A stretch of DNA of 64,000 bases from Ga0077530 sp046293075 (GTDB lineage: Bacteria; Pseudomonadota; Alphaproteobacteria; Rhizobiales; Hyphomicrobiaceae). Every line of letters begins with the position of its first letter. The stretch's first letter is position 1. The DNA lies in NCBI GenBank assembly GCA_046293075.1, contig JBKBPL010000003.1:62001-126000 (forward strand). The letters run 5' to 3'. A program made the translations under genes and the position numbers. This document shows positions 24,990 through 33,998 of this stretch, piece after piece. The notes beneath the pieces were generated by a model. The model saw only the letters and a list, made by a program, of their open reading frames with translations, made no database searches and had not been told where the DNA came from.

Positions 24990-26249
24990 TCAGCCTGGCC
25001 CGGTGAGCGTGTCCCCCTCAGCTCGCCGGGCTTTGGCGTTTTGGGGGCTGGAGCACATCACCAGCACCGCGCCGTCTCTGAGCCGTTCGGCGAGATCGGG
25101 GCCACTGAGGCGTGCAGCGGCCGGGCCGGCCGCCACGGCAAGACCGTTCGCTTCCATGAACGACATCGCTTGCGCAGACTTGATCGCGAAGTTCACGTTC
25201 TGCGGGATGTCGCCGCCCGCGCGGGCAACGGCGAGGGCATTGAGCTTTGCGACGACCACGCCGACGACCTGACCCCGCTCGTCGACAACGGGCCCGCCGC
25301 TGTTGCCGGGTTGCACTGGGGCCGAGAGCTGAAAGTGCGCGCGGTTGTCGCCAACACCGGCAAGCGCCGTGATATCGCCCCGCGTGAAGGTGCCGGACGA
25401 GGCCAGCGCGCCCAGATAGGGAAAGCCAAAGATGGCGATGTGCTCGCCAAGACGGGTGTCGCGGCGCCACGTGAGCACGGTCGGTGGTTTGACCGGCGGC
25501 GACTCCGGAGCAAGGAGTGCGAGGTCGCGCCTCGTGTCGGCGGCCCTCACGCGCACCGCACGGAAGGTCGCATCGCCGTGGCCTTTGATCGCGATCGTGC
25601 TGCAGCCTTGGACGACGTGCGCGTTGGTGAGGACATCTCCGGATCTGGACACGTAGAACCCGGTTCCAGCAGACACGCGGGGTGACGCGCCCGCGCTTGC
25701 GCGGCCCGCCGGCGGGAGGCCGCCCGGTCTGCGCAGCGTGGCCTCGCGGACGGCCACGGCGCACTTTTGGGCGGCAGCGAGCGCCGCCCCTGCGCCCGCC
25801 AGAGAGAACTGGGCGCTGGTCGCCGGCGCTGCGAAGGTCAGCGAGCGGCCGCCTGCAATGACGCCCATACGGTCGGAGGGAAGCTGTCCGATCATCGTGA
25901 GGCCATTTGGCAGCCGGCGCGGGACGGCGACGTGAAGGACCTGATCGTCGACCGAGATGGTGATGCGCTTGCCGGCCATGCGGTCGGCGACCGGGCCGAT
26001 CATTGCGAGGCCCCAATGTCCCCTGACGGTGCTGATGAAACCCCAGGCCGCTGCACGGCGTGGATCGTGGCTGCTGGAGAAGCCCTTGATGGCTTGGCAT
26101 CCCAGCGCGGTTTGCGCCGAGACCAGCATCTGCACCCGCCAGCCGTCCTTCTCCCAGACGATGTCGCTCTGGCCCATCACAGGCGCCGGCCCGGCAAGCA
26201 GCGCTGAGCCGGCTGCGGCGGCACGAAGGACGCGAAGGCGCGAGCGCAT
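24990..26249 (-). CDS. Secreted trypsin-like serine protease (S1C-type)
   Basis: A 419-residue protein with a signal peptide (RVLRAAAAGSALLAG...MGQ). The C-terminal half carries a DegP-like trypsin fold with an intact catalytic triad: H211 (VLTNAHVVQGC), D242 (TRRDLALL) and S317 (QPGNSGGPVVDERGQVVGVVV). There is no PDZ domain. The N-terminal 180 residues form a separate domain with little recognisable similarity, ending in the disordered linker RRPGGLPPAGRASAGASPRVS. The start at 26249 was chosen because it begins the signal peptide. It is the gene nearest the tRNA-Thr, same strand. Confidence 0.88.
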   Translation of the reverse strand: MRSRLRVLRAAAAGSALLAGPAPVMGQSDIVWEKDGWRVQMLVSAQTALGCQAIKGFSSSHDPRRAAAWGFISTVRGHWGLAMIGPVADRMAGKRITISVDDQVLHVAVPRRLPNGLTMIGQLPSDRMGVIAGGRSLTFAAPATSAQFSLAGAGAALAAAQKCAVAVREATLRRPGGLPPAGRASAGASPRVSAGTGFYVSRSGDVLTNAHVVQGCSTIAIKGHGDATFRAVRVRAADTRRDLALLAPESPPVKPPTVLTWRRDTRLGEHIAIFGFPYLGALASSGTFTRGDITALAGVGDNRAHFQLSAPVQPGNSGGPVVDERGQVVGVVVAKLNALAVARAGGDIPQNVNFAIKSAQAMSFMEANGLAVAAGPAAARLSGPDLAERLRDGAVLVMCSSPQNAKARRAEGDTLTGPG

Positions 26250-26394
26250 GAGGCGGACCTGTTCGACGACTACCAGTTTATGCCGTTTACTGCTGGCGCT
26301 GCCCGGCGGCGTGGCCACTGCTATGGGTCCACACTTTCGCAGCAAGTTTATGGCGCTTGGCGCGTCGACGGGACGGAGCTGGACAGGCAAGTCG

Positions 26395-26470
26395 TGGTGC
26401 CGCAAGAGGGACTCGAACCCCCGACCCCCGCATTACGAATGCGATGCTCTACCGGCTGAGCTATTGCGGC
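26395..26470 (-). tRNA. tRNA-Thr (anticodon CGT)
   Basis: Read on the minus strand: acceptor GCCGCAA pairs with TTGCGGC; the D arm is GCTC/GAGC; the anticodon stem TCGCA/TGCGG encloses loop TTCGTAA, giving anticodon CGT (codon ACG); the T arm is GGGGG/CCCTC-like around TTCGAGTC. CCA is encoded. It reads ACG, a common codon in high-GC genomes. No integrase or repeated 3' end is seen beside it. Confidence 0.95.
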
Positions 26471-27038
26471 CTACGGCTGCGCTCAGGGCGCGCCGGATTG
26501 GGTGAGCTGTCCATAGCCCCGGTCGGGCAGCTTGGCAATGCTCTTCCCCCCATTCTCAGCAGCGCGCGGCGCGATGCGGCGCAGCCCTTCGCGCTATGCC
26601 CTCGGGCGCAGCCGCATGGCGGCGGAGCCGAGGCACGACCGAGGCACATCTGCAACTCATGGGTGTAAAATGCCGCCGATGCACATTTACGGTGTATTCA
26701 GATCTTGATGGCAACCTACGCGTGTGGCGATGATGACGTGGCGGCAAACGACATCACAATCATCGCCCGGCTGGTCGCCGCTCCCCCCCAAGAACCAGCC
26801 GGCCGGCCGTCGCGCGTGCTTAGCGAGGGATCGGCAACAGGCGAGGCGCTTGCGTTTACCCGGGAAAGGAGGTGCGACGACCATCATGCTGTTCTGGTCC
26901 GCAACGCAGTGAGCCGAATGCGGAAGGCGGTCGACCCCCCGCCAGGGCCGGAGTTCTCGATGGGCAATCCCACGCGTCCCTGCATGTCCATCTGAAGCGC
27001 TCGAGGCCCGGCCGCGTGGCCCCCACTCTGCGGACCTT
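26471..27038. other. Intergenic region with SD-led micro-ORF, possible short transcript
   Basis: About 570 nt with no gene of normal size. At 26869-26876 is AAAGGAGG, 14 nt before an ATG at 26885 opening the eight-codon frame MLFWSATQ then stop. A second frame of 11 codons (MGNPTRPCMSI) follows near 26960 behind GGAG. A strong terminator hairpin closes the stretch at 27039. This looks like a short RNA, but it could equally be a leader upstream of the gene at 27249. Confidence 0.3.
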
Positions 27039-27089
27039 GGCCGCTGCTCCGATACTGCCAATCGGAGCAGCGGCCTCGATCTTTTCTCA
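27039..27089 (+). terminator. Strong intrinsic terminator (15-bp perfect stem)
   Basis: GGCCGCTGCTCCGAT, loop ACTGCCA, ATCGGAGCAGCGGCC, then TCGATCTTTTCTC. The perfect 15-bp stem followed by a T-rich tail is the strongest terminator signal in the window. No ordinary CDS ends upstream, so it implies a transcript arising from 26471-27038. Confidence 0.7.
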
Positions 27090-27248
27090 AGGGTACCAAG
27101 CTCGAAGCCGGTCGATGAACTTCTGGTGCAACAGCGCGCCGCAAGCACCATCCTCTTCCGTTGTGCCACCGTCGCAGGCATGTTGTAGTAGTCAAGGGGG
27201 GCAGCGCTGCTGGGGAGCAGGGCTGCAGAGTGTTTGTGGGAGGGGGTT

Positions 27249-28460
27249 ATGGCGTGGGGCGCGCATTTCTTCGTGGCCGTTGTCTATGCCGCCTTGGCGG
27301 CAAGCTTCATCGCCTCCACTGCCTCGCTCATCCTCGAGTTCAAGGATCAGGACTGGCTGTCGATGGCGCTGGCCCACAGCCACCTCTTCGTGTTCTTCCC
27401 GACCTTCGGCATCGTGGTGCTGGCCGCATTCTACTGGCCATCGGTCATTTTTACCCATCTCTACTGGTCGAAGGACACGGGCGTGCGCCTCGGCAAGTTG
27501 CGGTTCCTCATAGGTTTCGCGGCCGTGGTTGCGGCCTCGTGGTGGGTCGCGCAGCAGATCGGCAGCTCGAACCCGCGCGGCATCTGGGAGGTGCAGCCGG
27601 CCGCGCTCGCGCAAGACAGGGGCAGCTCCACCCCGTGTACGGCAGCCGACGGCAGCACCTCGACGTGCCAGCGCGTGCCGATCCTGAGGGCGCTGGAGGA
27701 ATTGCGCGCCCATGGGCGCAAGCGGGTCGGGTTCGCCGAATTCACGCGCAACTGCACGCCGGATCCCCTCATCGAGCGTCCTCCCGAATATCGCGAGAAG
27801 CGCTACTGCTTCGCTGCCGGCACGCATCTCGATACGCAGCAGTGCTGCGACGTCCAGAAGCGCTTCGCCGCCGACGTCAGCGCGCTCCAGGCTGACACTC
27901 GATTGCGCTCGCGCTCGGCCGAACTCGATCAGTTCTTTCTCCCCCTGAAGGTCTTCTTCATCGCGGTCATGGTGCTCATCGCCGCCTTGCTCGCCTTCTG
28001 GCGCAAGCGCATCGATGTCCTCTATCCCGAGTACGTGCCGGCGATCGAGCGCGGCATCATCATCGGCGGGCTCTCGATGCTGACATGGCCGCTCATGGAC
28101 TATGCCTATGCTCAGACCAGCATGGCGCTGTTCGGCCGTATGCATGGCGGGCTCCATTTCCGCTGGAGCCTGGTCATCGTGCCGTGGGCGATCCTGTTGC
28201 CGTTCTTTTTCCTCCGCCGCCTCGACAAGAACCGCGAGCTGGTCGCGCAAGGTGCGAGCGTGATCGCGAGCGCCGTCGCCATCCTCCGCTATCCCCAGAT
28301 CAACGATTGGGCCGTCCGGCTTCTGGGCGCTGGCGCCGAGCCCTGGACGTTCGGGCTGTTCGCCGGACTATCGCTCATCGCGTTCATCTGGCTCTTCTGG
28401 CGCACGGACAAGCCGCCGCCCAACGGGCGCACGCCGTCGCATTCCTCACCCCTGACCTGA
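27249..28460 (+). CDS. Multi-pass membrane protein with Cys-rich loop, function unknown
   Basis: A 403-residue protein with about three hydrophobic helices at the N-terminus (residues 5-100), a large polar loop (about 105-225) and four more helices at the C-terminus. The loop holds paired cysteines (TPCTAADGSTSTCQ, RNCTPDP, RYCFAAG, QQCCDVQ), suggesting disulfides in the periplasm. Conserved-looking motifs include HSHLFVFFPTFG and AERGIII-like helices. The ATG at 27249 follows GGGAGGGGG. I do not recognise the family. Its stop lies 85 nt before corA, same strand. Confidence 0.75.
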   Translation: MAWGAHFFVAVVYAALAASFIASTASLILEFKDQDWLSMALAHSHLFVFFPTFGIVVLAAFYWPSVIFTHLYWSKDTGVRLGKLRFLIGFAAVVAASWWVAQQIGSSNPRGIWEVQPAALAQDRGSSTPCTAADGSTSTCQRVPILRALEELRAHGRKRVGFAEFTRNCTPDPLIERPPEYREKRYCFAAGTHLDTQQCCDVQKRFAADVSALQADTRLRSRSAELDQFFLPLKVFFIAVMVLIAALLAFWRKRIDVLYPEYVPAIERGIIIGGLSMLTWPLMDYAYAQTSMALFGRMHGGLHFRWSLVIVPWAILLPFFFLRRLDKNRELVAQGASVIASAVAILRYPQINDWAVRLLGAGAEPWTFGLFAGLSLIAFIWLFWRTDKPPPNGRTPSHSSPLT

Positions 28461-28545
28461 AGCCCTGCGGACCATCCCCCGATGTCGCCAGTGCGGTATA
28501 CGGACGGTGGACGAGCGTCCCTTCCCAGCAACGAGGCGCGTGGCA

Positions 28546-29517
28546 ATGCTGACGATGTATGACGCCGCCGGCAACGGCCTCACCCCCTGCAAGGACGTGG
28601 CGGCGTTGTCGGAAGCTACGGTGTGGATTGATCTTCTCGATCCCACGCCCGAGGAGGATGCCGCGGTTGAGCGGGCGCTCGGGATTTCGGTGCCGACGCG
28701 GGCCGAGATGCGTGAGATCGAGGCCTCCAACCGCCTCTATGTCGAGAACGGCGCGCACTTCATGACCGCCTTCATCATCCACTCAATCGAGCAGACGGTC
28801 CCGGTCGGCTCAGCGGTCACTTTCATCCTCGCGGGCAACCGTCTCGTGACCGTGCGCTACGCGGAGCCTCGCGCCTTTCCCATCTTCCTCGCGCGGGCGG
28901 CCAAGGGTGACGCGCCGTGCGCAAGTGGCGTCGACATCATGGTCGGTCTCATCGAGGCGCTTATCCATCGCCAGGCCGACCTTATCGAGCGCATCCAGGA
29001 TGACGTCGACCGCTTGGCTCTGAACGTGTTCGAGATCAAGGGCGGCCAACAGACGCGCGGCCGACGCCTCGACGTGGTCCTGCGTACGATCGGCAAGGAG
29101 GGCGATATCACGGCGCGGGTGCAGGAGAGCGCTTTCTCGCTCGATCGCGTGCTGGCATTTCTTGCCAGTGCCCTCCGCGAGCGCGGCGGCGATTCGCGCA
29201 TCACGAAGCGGATCAAGTCGGCGCAGCGCGACATCGCCTCGCTGCATGACAACACGCGCTTTCTGAGTACCCGCCTCGAGTTCCTGCTCGAAGCGACGCT
29301 CGGCATGATCAACATCGAGCAGAACCAGATCATCAAGCTCTTCTCGGTGGCCGCCGTCGTATTCCTGCCGCCGACGCTGATCGCCTCGATCTATGGCATG
29401 AACTTCAAGTACATGCCCGAGCTGGATTGGCCCTGGGGGTACCCTCTGGCGCTGTTCATGATGGTGCTCGCGGCGGTGCTGCCTTACCTCTATTTCCGGC
29501 GCAAGGGCTGGCTGTAA
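28546..29517 (+). CDS. corA: Magnesium/divalent cation transporter CorA
   Basis: A 323-residue CorA-family channel. The signature GMN motif is visible in SIYGMNFKYMPELDWPWGYPLALFMMV, between the two C-terminal transmembrane helices; the cytosolic part is helical with RLEFLLEATLGMINIEQNQIIKLFSV leading into helix 1. The protein starts MLTMYDAAGNG at 28546; a GTG at 28507 would add 13 residues and is less likely. It likely takes up Mg2+ (or Co2+/Ni2+). The following nuclease-like gene starts immediately after the stop. Confidence 0.94.
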   Translation: MLTMYDAAGNGLTPCKDVAALSEATVWIDLLDPTPEEDAAVERALGISVPTRAEMREIEASNRLYVENGAHFMTAFIIHSIEQTVPVGSAVTFILAGNRLVTVRYAEPRAFPIFLARAAKGDAPCASGVDIMVGLIEALIHRQADLIERIQDDVDRLALNVFEIKGGQQTRGRRLDVVLRTIGKEGDITARVQESAFSLDRVLAFLASALRERGGDSRITKRIKSAQRDIASLHDNTRFLSTRLEFLLEATLGMINIEQNQIIKLFSVAAVVFLPPTLIASIYGMNFKYMPELDWPWGYPLALFMMVLAAVLPYLYFRRKGWL

Positions 29518-30309
29518 ATGCGGCGTGCCGCATGGCCGCTCGCCGTCATGCTCGGCATCGTCGCGGGCGCGGCCAGGGCTGACGCGCCGCCATGTCCGCT
29601 CGCGCGCGGCGAGACCCGCGCCGTCACAGGCGTGATCGATGGCGAGACGCTCGCGCTCGACGATGGTCGCCGCCTGCGTTTGATCGGGGCGCTCGCACCG
29701 CGCGCGGTGGACGTTGGTGCGACGGCCGGGAGCTGGCCACCAGAGAATGAGGCGCGAACGGCGCTGGCGTCGCTCGTCGAGGGCCGCTCGGTGACGCTGT
29801 GGCACGACGCTGCGCGAAGTGATCGCTATGGGCAGGTGCTCGCGCACGTGACGATCGGCAGCGACTGGCTGCAGGGAATGCTTGTGGCGCGCGGCCTTGC
29901 ACGCGCCTACGGCCGGCCGGGCAGCGATGCGTGCACCGCGGCGCTGGCGAACCTTGAGCACCAGGCGCGCGCACAGGGGCTCGGGCTCTGGGCGAATGCC
30001 GCCTATCGCGTGCGTCTGGGGGCGCATGGCGATTGGGAGCGTGCGGTTGGTTCGTTCCACCTCGCGCGCGGAACGGTGCATCGCGCCTCGCGCGGTGCGG
30101 GCGAGGTCTACGTGTCGCTCGGTCTGCGTCGCGGCCGCGCCTATCCGCTCGCGGCGGTCGTCCCGGCCAATCGCACCGACCTCACCGGCGGCGTGGCACC
30201 GCGCGCCCTCGTTGGACGTCGTGTGCTCGTGCGCGGCTGGGTCGAGCAGCGTCGAGGTCCGGTCATCGTCATCGATAGCAAGGGGCAATTCGAGCTCATC
30301 GGGGAGTGA
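29518..30309 (+). CDS. Staphylococcal-nuclease-like domain protein, catalytic residues altered
   Basis: A 263-residue secreted protein with a signal peptide (cleavage near AARAD) and an N-terminal SNase-fold domain (VIDGETLALDDGRRLRLIGALAP, ENEARTALASLVEG, SDRYGQVLAHV, GLARAYGRPG). The family catalytic positions are mostly lost: Arg 54 is kept, but the Asp40, Glu43 and Arg87 equivalents are Leu 59, Arg 62 and Gln 106. It is unlikely to be an active nuclease. A C-terminal beta-rich part (residues 170-260) contains no recognised domain. It begins right after the corA stop and is probably cotranscribed. Confidence 0.8.
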   Translation: MRRAAWPLAVMLGIVAGAARADAPPCPLARGETRAVTGVIDGETLALDDGRRLRLIGALAPRAVDVGATAGSWPPENEARTALASLVEGRSVTLWHDAARSDRYGQVLAHVTIGSDWLQGMLVARGLARAYGRPGSDACTAALANLEHQARAQGLGLWANAAYRVRLGAHGDWERAVGSFHLARGTVHRASRGAGEVYVSLGLRRGRAYPLAAVVPANRTDLTGGVAPRALVGRRVLVRGWVEQRRGPVIVIDSKGQFELIGE

Positions 30310-30339
30310 GCGATTCTTACCCCTCTCCAATCATCGTCT

Positions 30340-31332
30340 TCAGCGGGAAGATGAGGTGATCAACGCATCCAGCTTCGCCGCCGCCACGATCTGCCGCCGC
30401 TCAAGTTCGACGATCGGTCCATCGGGCTCGGCGAGGCCGCGTGCGACGAGCTCGATGGACGGTCGGGTGCCGCCGAGCGCGAGGCGGTAGAGATGATAGC
30501 GTGCCGGCGGCTCGTTCCTGTACGGGCGCGCGAGCGAGGCGGACGGAACGCCGATGATCGGGATATGGCCGGAGGGCGCAGGGTGCCAGTGCTCGGTCGC
30601 CACGTGCTCGTGGCCATGCAACACGAGCTCGGCGCCGTGGCGTGCGAGGACCTCGGCGAGGGCATCGGCATCTTCTAGTTCGTGACGGCGCTTCGCGAGG
30701 CCCGGCAGCGGCGGATGATGGATGAGCACGACCCGGCTCAGCCCCTCGGCACCGAGCCGGTCGAGAAGGCGCCCGAGGCGGTCGCGCTGGGCTTGCCCGA
30801 TCCGGCCAATGGCATAGAAGGGCCGCGTCGGCACGGCGGAGTTCAGCGCGATAAGCGCCAGCCTGCCGAAGCGGCGCACGAAGGGGAAAGCGGCTCCCGC
30901 GCCCATGGCCTCCGCGATGGCGTAGTCGGCGGCGGCTGCGTTCGGCGACATGTGGGGATGCCAGCGGGCGGTGCCGGGATCGGTGCCGATGCGGCTGTAA
31001 ATGTCATGATTGCCGGGAATTACCGTGACGCGCTCGGCGTCGCCGAGCGTGCGGAGCCACGTGAGGGCCGCCTCGTGCTCCGCCGGCAGCCCGAGGTTCG
31101 CGAGATCGCCCGTGACGGCGATGTGGTCAGGGGCCTGCTCGGCGATGTCGGCGGCGATCCGCGCGAGGACATCGCGGCTGTAGAGATGGCGCCGGCGGTG
31201 CTGCCAGTTGAGCCAGCCAAGAAGCCGCTTCACATTCCAATGGCGGATGCCGATGCGGGGAAGGGGCCCAAGGTGCACGTCGGAGAGGTGCGCCAAAGTG
31301 AACGCCGCGCTGCTCCTGTCTCTCTCCGCCAT
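30340..31332 (-). CDS. Metallophosphoesterase (calcineurin-like)
   Basis: A 330-residue phosphoesterase with a dinuclear metal site. Motifs: LAHLSDVHLGP (D-x-H), ITGDLANLG-type AVTGDLANLG (GD), VIPGNHDIYSR (GNHD), VLIHHPPLP and the final LHGHEHVATEHW. Homologues act on phosphodiesters of nucleotides, lipids or nucleic acid; the substrate is not predictable here. I used the ATG at 31332; earlier in-frame starts add a basic region without family resemblance. It is convergent with the nuclease-like gene and divergent from trpC. Confidence 0.92.
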   Translation of the reverse strand: MAERDRSSAAFTLAHLSDVHLGPLPRIGIRHWNVKRLLGWLNWQHRRRHLYSRDVLARIAADIAEQAPDHIAVTGDLANLGLPAEHEAALTWLRTLGDAERVTVIPGNHDIYSRIGTDPGTARWHPHMSPNAAAADYAIAEAMGAGAAFPFVRRFGRLALIALNSAVPTRPFYAIGRIGQAQRDRLGRLLDRLGAEGLSRVVLIHHPPLPGLAKRRHELEDADALAEVLARHGAELVLHGHEHVATEHWHPAPSGHIPIIGVPSASLARPYRNEPPARYHLYRLALGGTRPSIELVARGLAEPDGPIVELERRQIVAAAKLDALITSSSR

Positions 31333-31490
31333 TCTGTTTGGGCCTGACCTCATACGTCGATGGGGTGGCTTATACGCCAGCCGCCCTGCGGCCGCAAAGG
31401 CGGCGCGCCTTAAGCAATCGGCGCGATGTGATCGGGCCATGCCGCCTTCGCACTGGAAAGGCGGGGCCTGGCCGGGGTATACGGGCAGCC

Positions 31491-32291
31491 ATGAGCGACA
31501 TCCTCAGCAAGATCACGAAATACAAGCTCACCGAGATTGCCGAGGCAAAGCGCGCGCGGCCACAGGCGGCCATCGAGGAGGCGGCGCGGCGCGCACCGCC
31601 CGTCCGGTCTTTCGCCGGCGCGCTCGAGCGGCGCATACGCGAAGGGCAGTTCGCCCTTATTGCCGAGATCAAGAAGGCCTCGCCCTCGAAGGGGCTGATC
31701 CGGGCCGACTTCGATCCGCCGGCGCTGGCCCGGGCCTACGAGGCCGGCGGTGCCGCCTGCCTGTCCGTGCTGACGGACGCGCCCTCCTTCCAGGGGGCGC
31801 CGGAGTATCTGACGGCGGCGCGCAAGGCGACACGGCTCCCGGTGCTCCGCAAGGACTTCATGCTCGACACGTATCAGGTCGCCGAGGCGCGCGCCTGGGG
31901 TGCGGACTGCATTCTGATCATCATGGCGCAGATCGAGGATGCCCTCGCGCGCGATCTTGCAGCGGCCGCGCAGGCCTGGGGCATGGACGCGATCGTCGAG
32001 GTGCATGATGATGTGGAGCTTGATCGCGCACTGAGACTTCCCTGCCGCCTTATCGGCATCAACAACCGCAATCTCAAGACCTTCGAGACGACGCTGGCGA
32101 CGACCGAGCGCTTGGCGCCGCGTGTTCCCAGGGACCGCATTGTCATCGGCGAGAGCGGCATCGCCACGCATGCGGATCTCGAGCGGCTCGCCAAGGCTGG
32201 CGTGCGCGCCTTCCTCGTCGGTGAGAGCCTCATGCGCAAGGAAGACGTGACGGCCGCCACGCGCGAATTGCTGACAGGGCGCGCGACATGA
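31491..32291 (+). CDS. trpC: Indole-3-glycerol-phosphate synthase
   Basis: TIM-barrel enzyme (266 aa) converting carboxyphenylamino-deoxyribulose phosphate to indole-3-glycerol phosphate in tryptophan synthesis. Motifs: IAEIKKASPSKG, ACLSVLTDAPSFQG, PVLRKDFMLD, IVEVHDDVE, IGINNRNLKTF and IGESGIAT, all with the expected catalytic Lys, Glu and Asn. The ATG at 31491 gives the typical family start MSDILSKI. The stop overlaps the moaC start by 4 nt. trpC-moaC-moeA is a standard alphaproteobacterial arrangement, though trpD is not in the window. Confidence 0.97.
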   Translation: MSDILSKITKYKLTEIAEAKRARPQAAIEEAARRAPPVRSFAGALERRIREGQFALIAEIKKASPSKGLIRADFDPPALARAYEAGGAACLSVLTDAPSFQGAPEYLTAARKATRLPVLRKDFMLDTYQVAEARAWGADCILIIMAQIEDALARDLAAAAQAWGMDAIVEVHDDVELDRALRLPCRLIGINNRNLKTFETTLATTERLAPRVPRDRIVIGESGIATHADLERLAKAGVRAFLVGESLMRKEDVTAATRELLTGRAT

Positions 32292-32785
32292 GCCGCCTCT
32301 CGCACATCAACGAGGCCGGCGACGCCGTCATGGTCGATGTGTCGGACAAGGCCGCGACCGCGCGGTCGGCGATTGCCGAAGGCTTCGTCGCGATGGCGCC
32401 CGCGACGCTGGCGCTGGTGACGACGGGGGAAGCCAAGAAGGGCGACGTGCTCGCCGCCGCGCGCATCGCGGGGATCATGGCGGCGAAGCGCACGCACGAG
32501 TTGATCCCGCTCTGCCATCCCCTGGCTATCACCAAGGCGAGCGTCGATTTCGACATGCGCACAGAGCCCTGCGGCATTGCAGTGACGGCGGAGGTCAAAG
32601 TGAGCGGCCAGACGGGCGTCGAGATGGAGGCGCTGACCGCCGTGTCGGTCGCTTGCTTGACGATCTACGACATGCTCAAGGCCGCTGACCGGGGCATGGT
32701 CATTGGACCCGTGCGGCTCATGGAAAAGCGCGGCGGGCGCTCGGGGGTGTGGCGCGCCGCGGCCGCCGGCGCCGAGGGCGAATGA
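32288..32785 (+). CDS. moaC: Cyclic pyranopterin monophosphate synthase
   Basis: Molybdenum-cofactor biosynthesis enzyme (165 aa) acting after MoaA to form cyclic pyranopterin monophosphate. Seen: MSRLSHINEAGDAVMVDVSDK, GEAKKGDVLAAARIAGI, LIPLCHPLAITKASVDF with the conserved Cys-His and Lys, and VEMEALTAVSVACLTIYDM. The start overlaps trpC by 4 nt and the downstream moeA begins 2 nt after the stop, so the three genes are coupled. Confidence 0.97.
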   Translation: MSRLSHINEAGDAVMVDVSDKAATARSAIAEGFVAMAPATLALVTTGEAKKGDVLAAARIAGIMAAKRTHELIPLCHPLAITKASVDFDMRTEPCGIAVTAEVKVSGQTGVEMEALTAVSVACLTIYDMLKAADRGMVIGPVRLMEKRGGRSGVWRAAAAGAEGE

Positions 32786-32786
32786 C

Positions 32787-33998
32787 ATGGCATCGCCGCT
32801 GCTTTCGGTCGAAGAGGCCCTGGCCCGCCTGCTCGCGGATGCCACGCCGCTTGGGATGGAGCGCATTGCGATCGAGGATGCGCACGACCGCATTCTGGCC
32901 GAACCGCTCGCCGCGCGCCTGACGCAGCCGCCGTTTGATGCATCTGCCATGGACGGCTATGCCGTGCGCGCTGGCGATGTGGTGCGGCTGCCGGTCAAGC
33001 TGAAGGTCATCGGCGAATCTGCTGCAGGCCACCCGTTCGCGGGTCGCGTTGGGCCGGGCGAAGCCGTGCGCATCTTCACGGGCGCGCCGGTGCCGGATGG
33101 GGCCGACGGCATCGTGATCCAGGAGCACACGACGCGCGAGGGCGCCGAGGTCATCATTGCCGGCGAAGACGTGCAGACCGATCATATCCGTCCGCGCGGT
33201 GGCGATTTCAGCGCAGGGCTGCGCCTCCTCGAAGCGGGACGGCGCCTCGGCCCGCGCGCGCTTTCGCTGGCGGCGGCTATGGGGTACGGCGACGTCACGG
33301 TCTGGCGGCGGCCGAAGGTTGCCATTCTCTCGACTGGGGACGAACTGGTCCCTCCCGGTCAGACCCCGGGCATGGGGCAGATCGTGGCATCGAACCACCT
33401 CGGCGTCGGTGCGATGGTTCGTGCCTTCGGGGCTGAGGTCATCCAGCTCGGCATCGCCCGCGACACTGCTGCAAGCATCAGCGCGCACGTCGAGCGTGCG
33501 AAGGACGCGGACATCCTGGTGACGATCGGCGGTGCTTCGGTTGGCGATCATGACCTTGTCGCGCCGGTGCTGGCGAGGCACGGCATGGAACTCGCCTTCT
33601 GGAAGATCGCGATGCGCCCGGGCAAGCCGATCATGAGCGGACGGCTCGGCGCTCAGCGCGTCATCGGACTGCCGGGCAATCCGGTGTCCGCGCTCGTCTG
33701 CGCGCGCGTTTTCCTCGTGCCGCTGATCGAGCACCTCATGGGACAGCCGGCGGCCTCGGAGGCGACGCGTCCGGCCGAGGCGGCCGTGGCAATCGAGGCG
33801 AATGGTCCGCGCCAGCATTACATGCGCGCGACGCTCGCAGGACATGGTGGCGGCCTGCCGCGCGTCACGCCGGTGCGCTCGCAGGACAGCTCGCTCCTGT
33901 CGCCGCTGGCGATTGCCGACTGCCTGATCGTGCGGCCGCCGAACGCGGCCGCCGTGGCGCCGGGCGAGACGGTGCGCGTCCTGCCGCTGGATTTCTGA
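32787..33998 (+). CDS. moeA: Molybdopterin molybdenumtransferase
   Basis: Inserts molybdate into adenylated molybdopterin (403 aa). Motifs: FDASAMDGYAV, GPGEAVRIFTGAPVPDGADGIV, FSAGLRLLEAGRRL, LSTGDELVPPGQ, TIGGASVGDHDLV and the GLPGNPVSALVCARVFLVPLI helix, all typical of MoeA. The start at 32787 follows the moaC stop by 2 nt. lexA, often next in this arrangement in related species, is not seen here; the next gene is a transporter after a repeat-containing gap. Confidence 0.97.
   Translation: MASPLLSVEEALARLLADATPLGMERIAIEDAHDRILAEPLAARLTQPPFDASAMDGYAVRAGDVVRLPVKLKVIGESAAGHPFAGRVGPGEAVRIFTGAPVPDGADGIVIQEHTTREGAEVIIAGEDVQTDHIRPRGGDFSAGLRLLEAGRRLGPRALSLAAAMGYGDVTVWRRPKVAILSTGDELVPPGQTPGMGQIVASNHLGVGAMVRAFGAEVIQLGIARDTAASISAHVERAKDADILVTIGGASVGDHDLVAPVLARHGMELAFWKIAMRPGKPIMSGRLGAQRVIGLPGNPVSALVCARVFLVPLIEHLMGQPAASEATRPAEAAVAIEANGPRQHYMRATLAGHGGGLPRVTPVRSQDSSLLSPLAIADCLIVRPPNAAAVAPGETVRVLPLDF

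Noticed and set aside
26687..27181. 164-codon minus-strand frame between tRNA-Thr and 27249
   Set aside because: Arg/Ser-rich translation without homology; it is crossed by a strong plus-strand terminator and SD signals.
28810..30330. 506-codon minus-strand frame across corA and the nuclease-like gene
   Set aside because: Antisense to two good genes; no recognisable domain.
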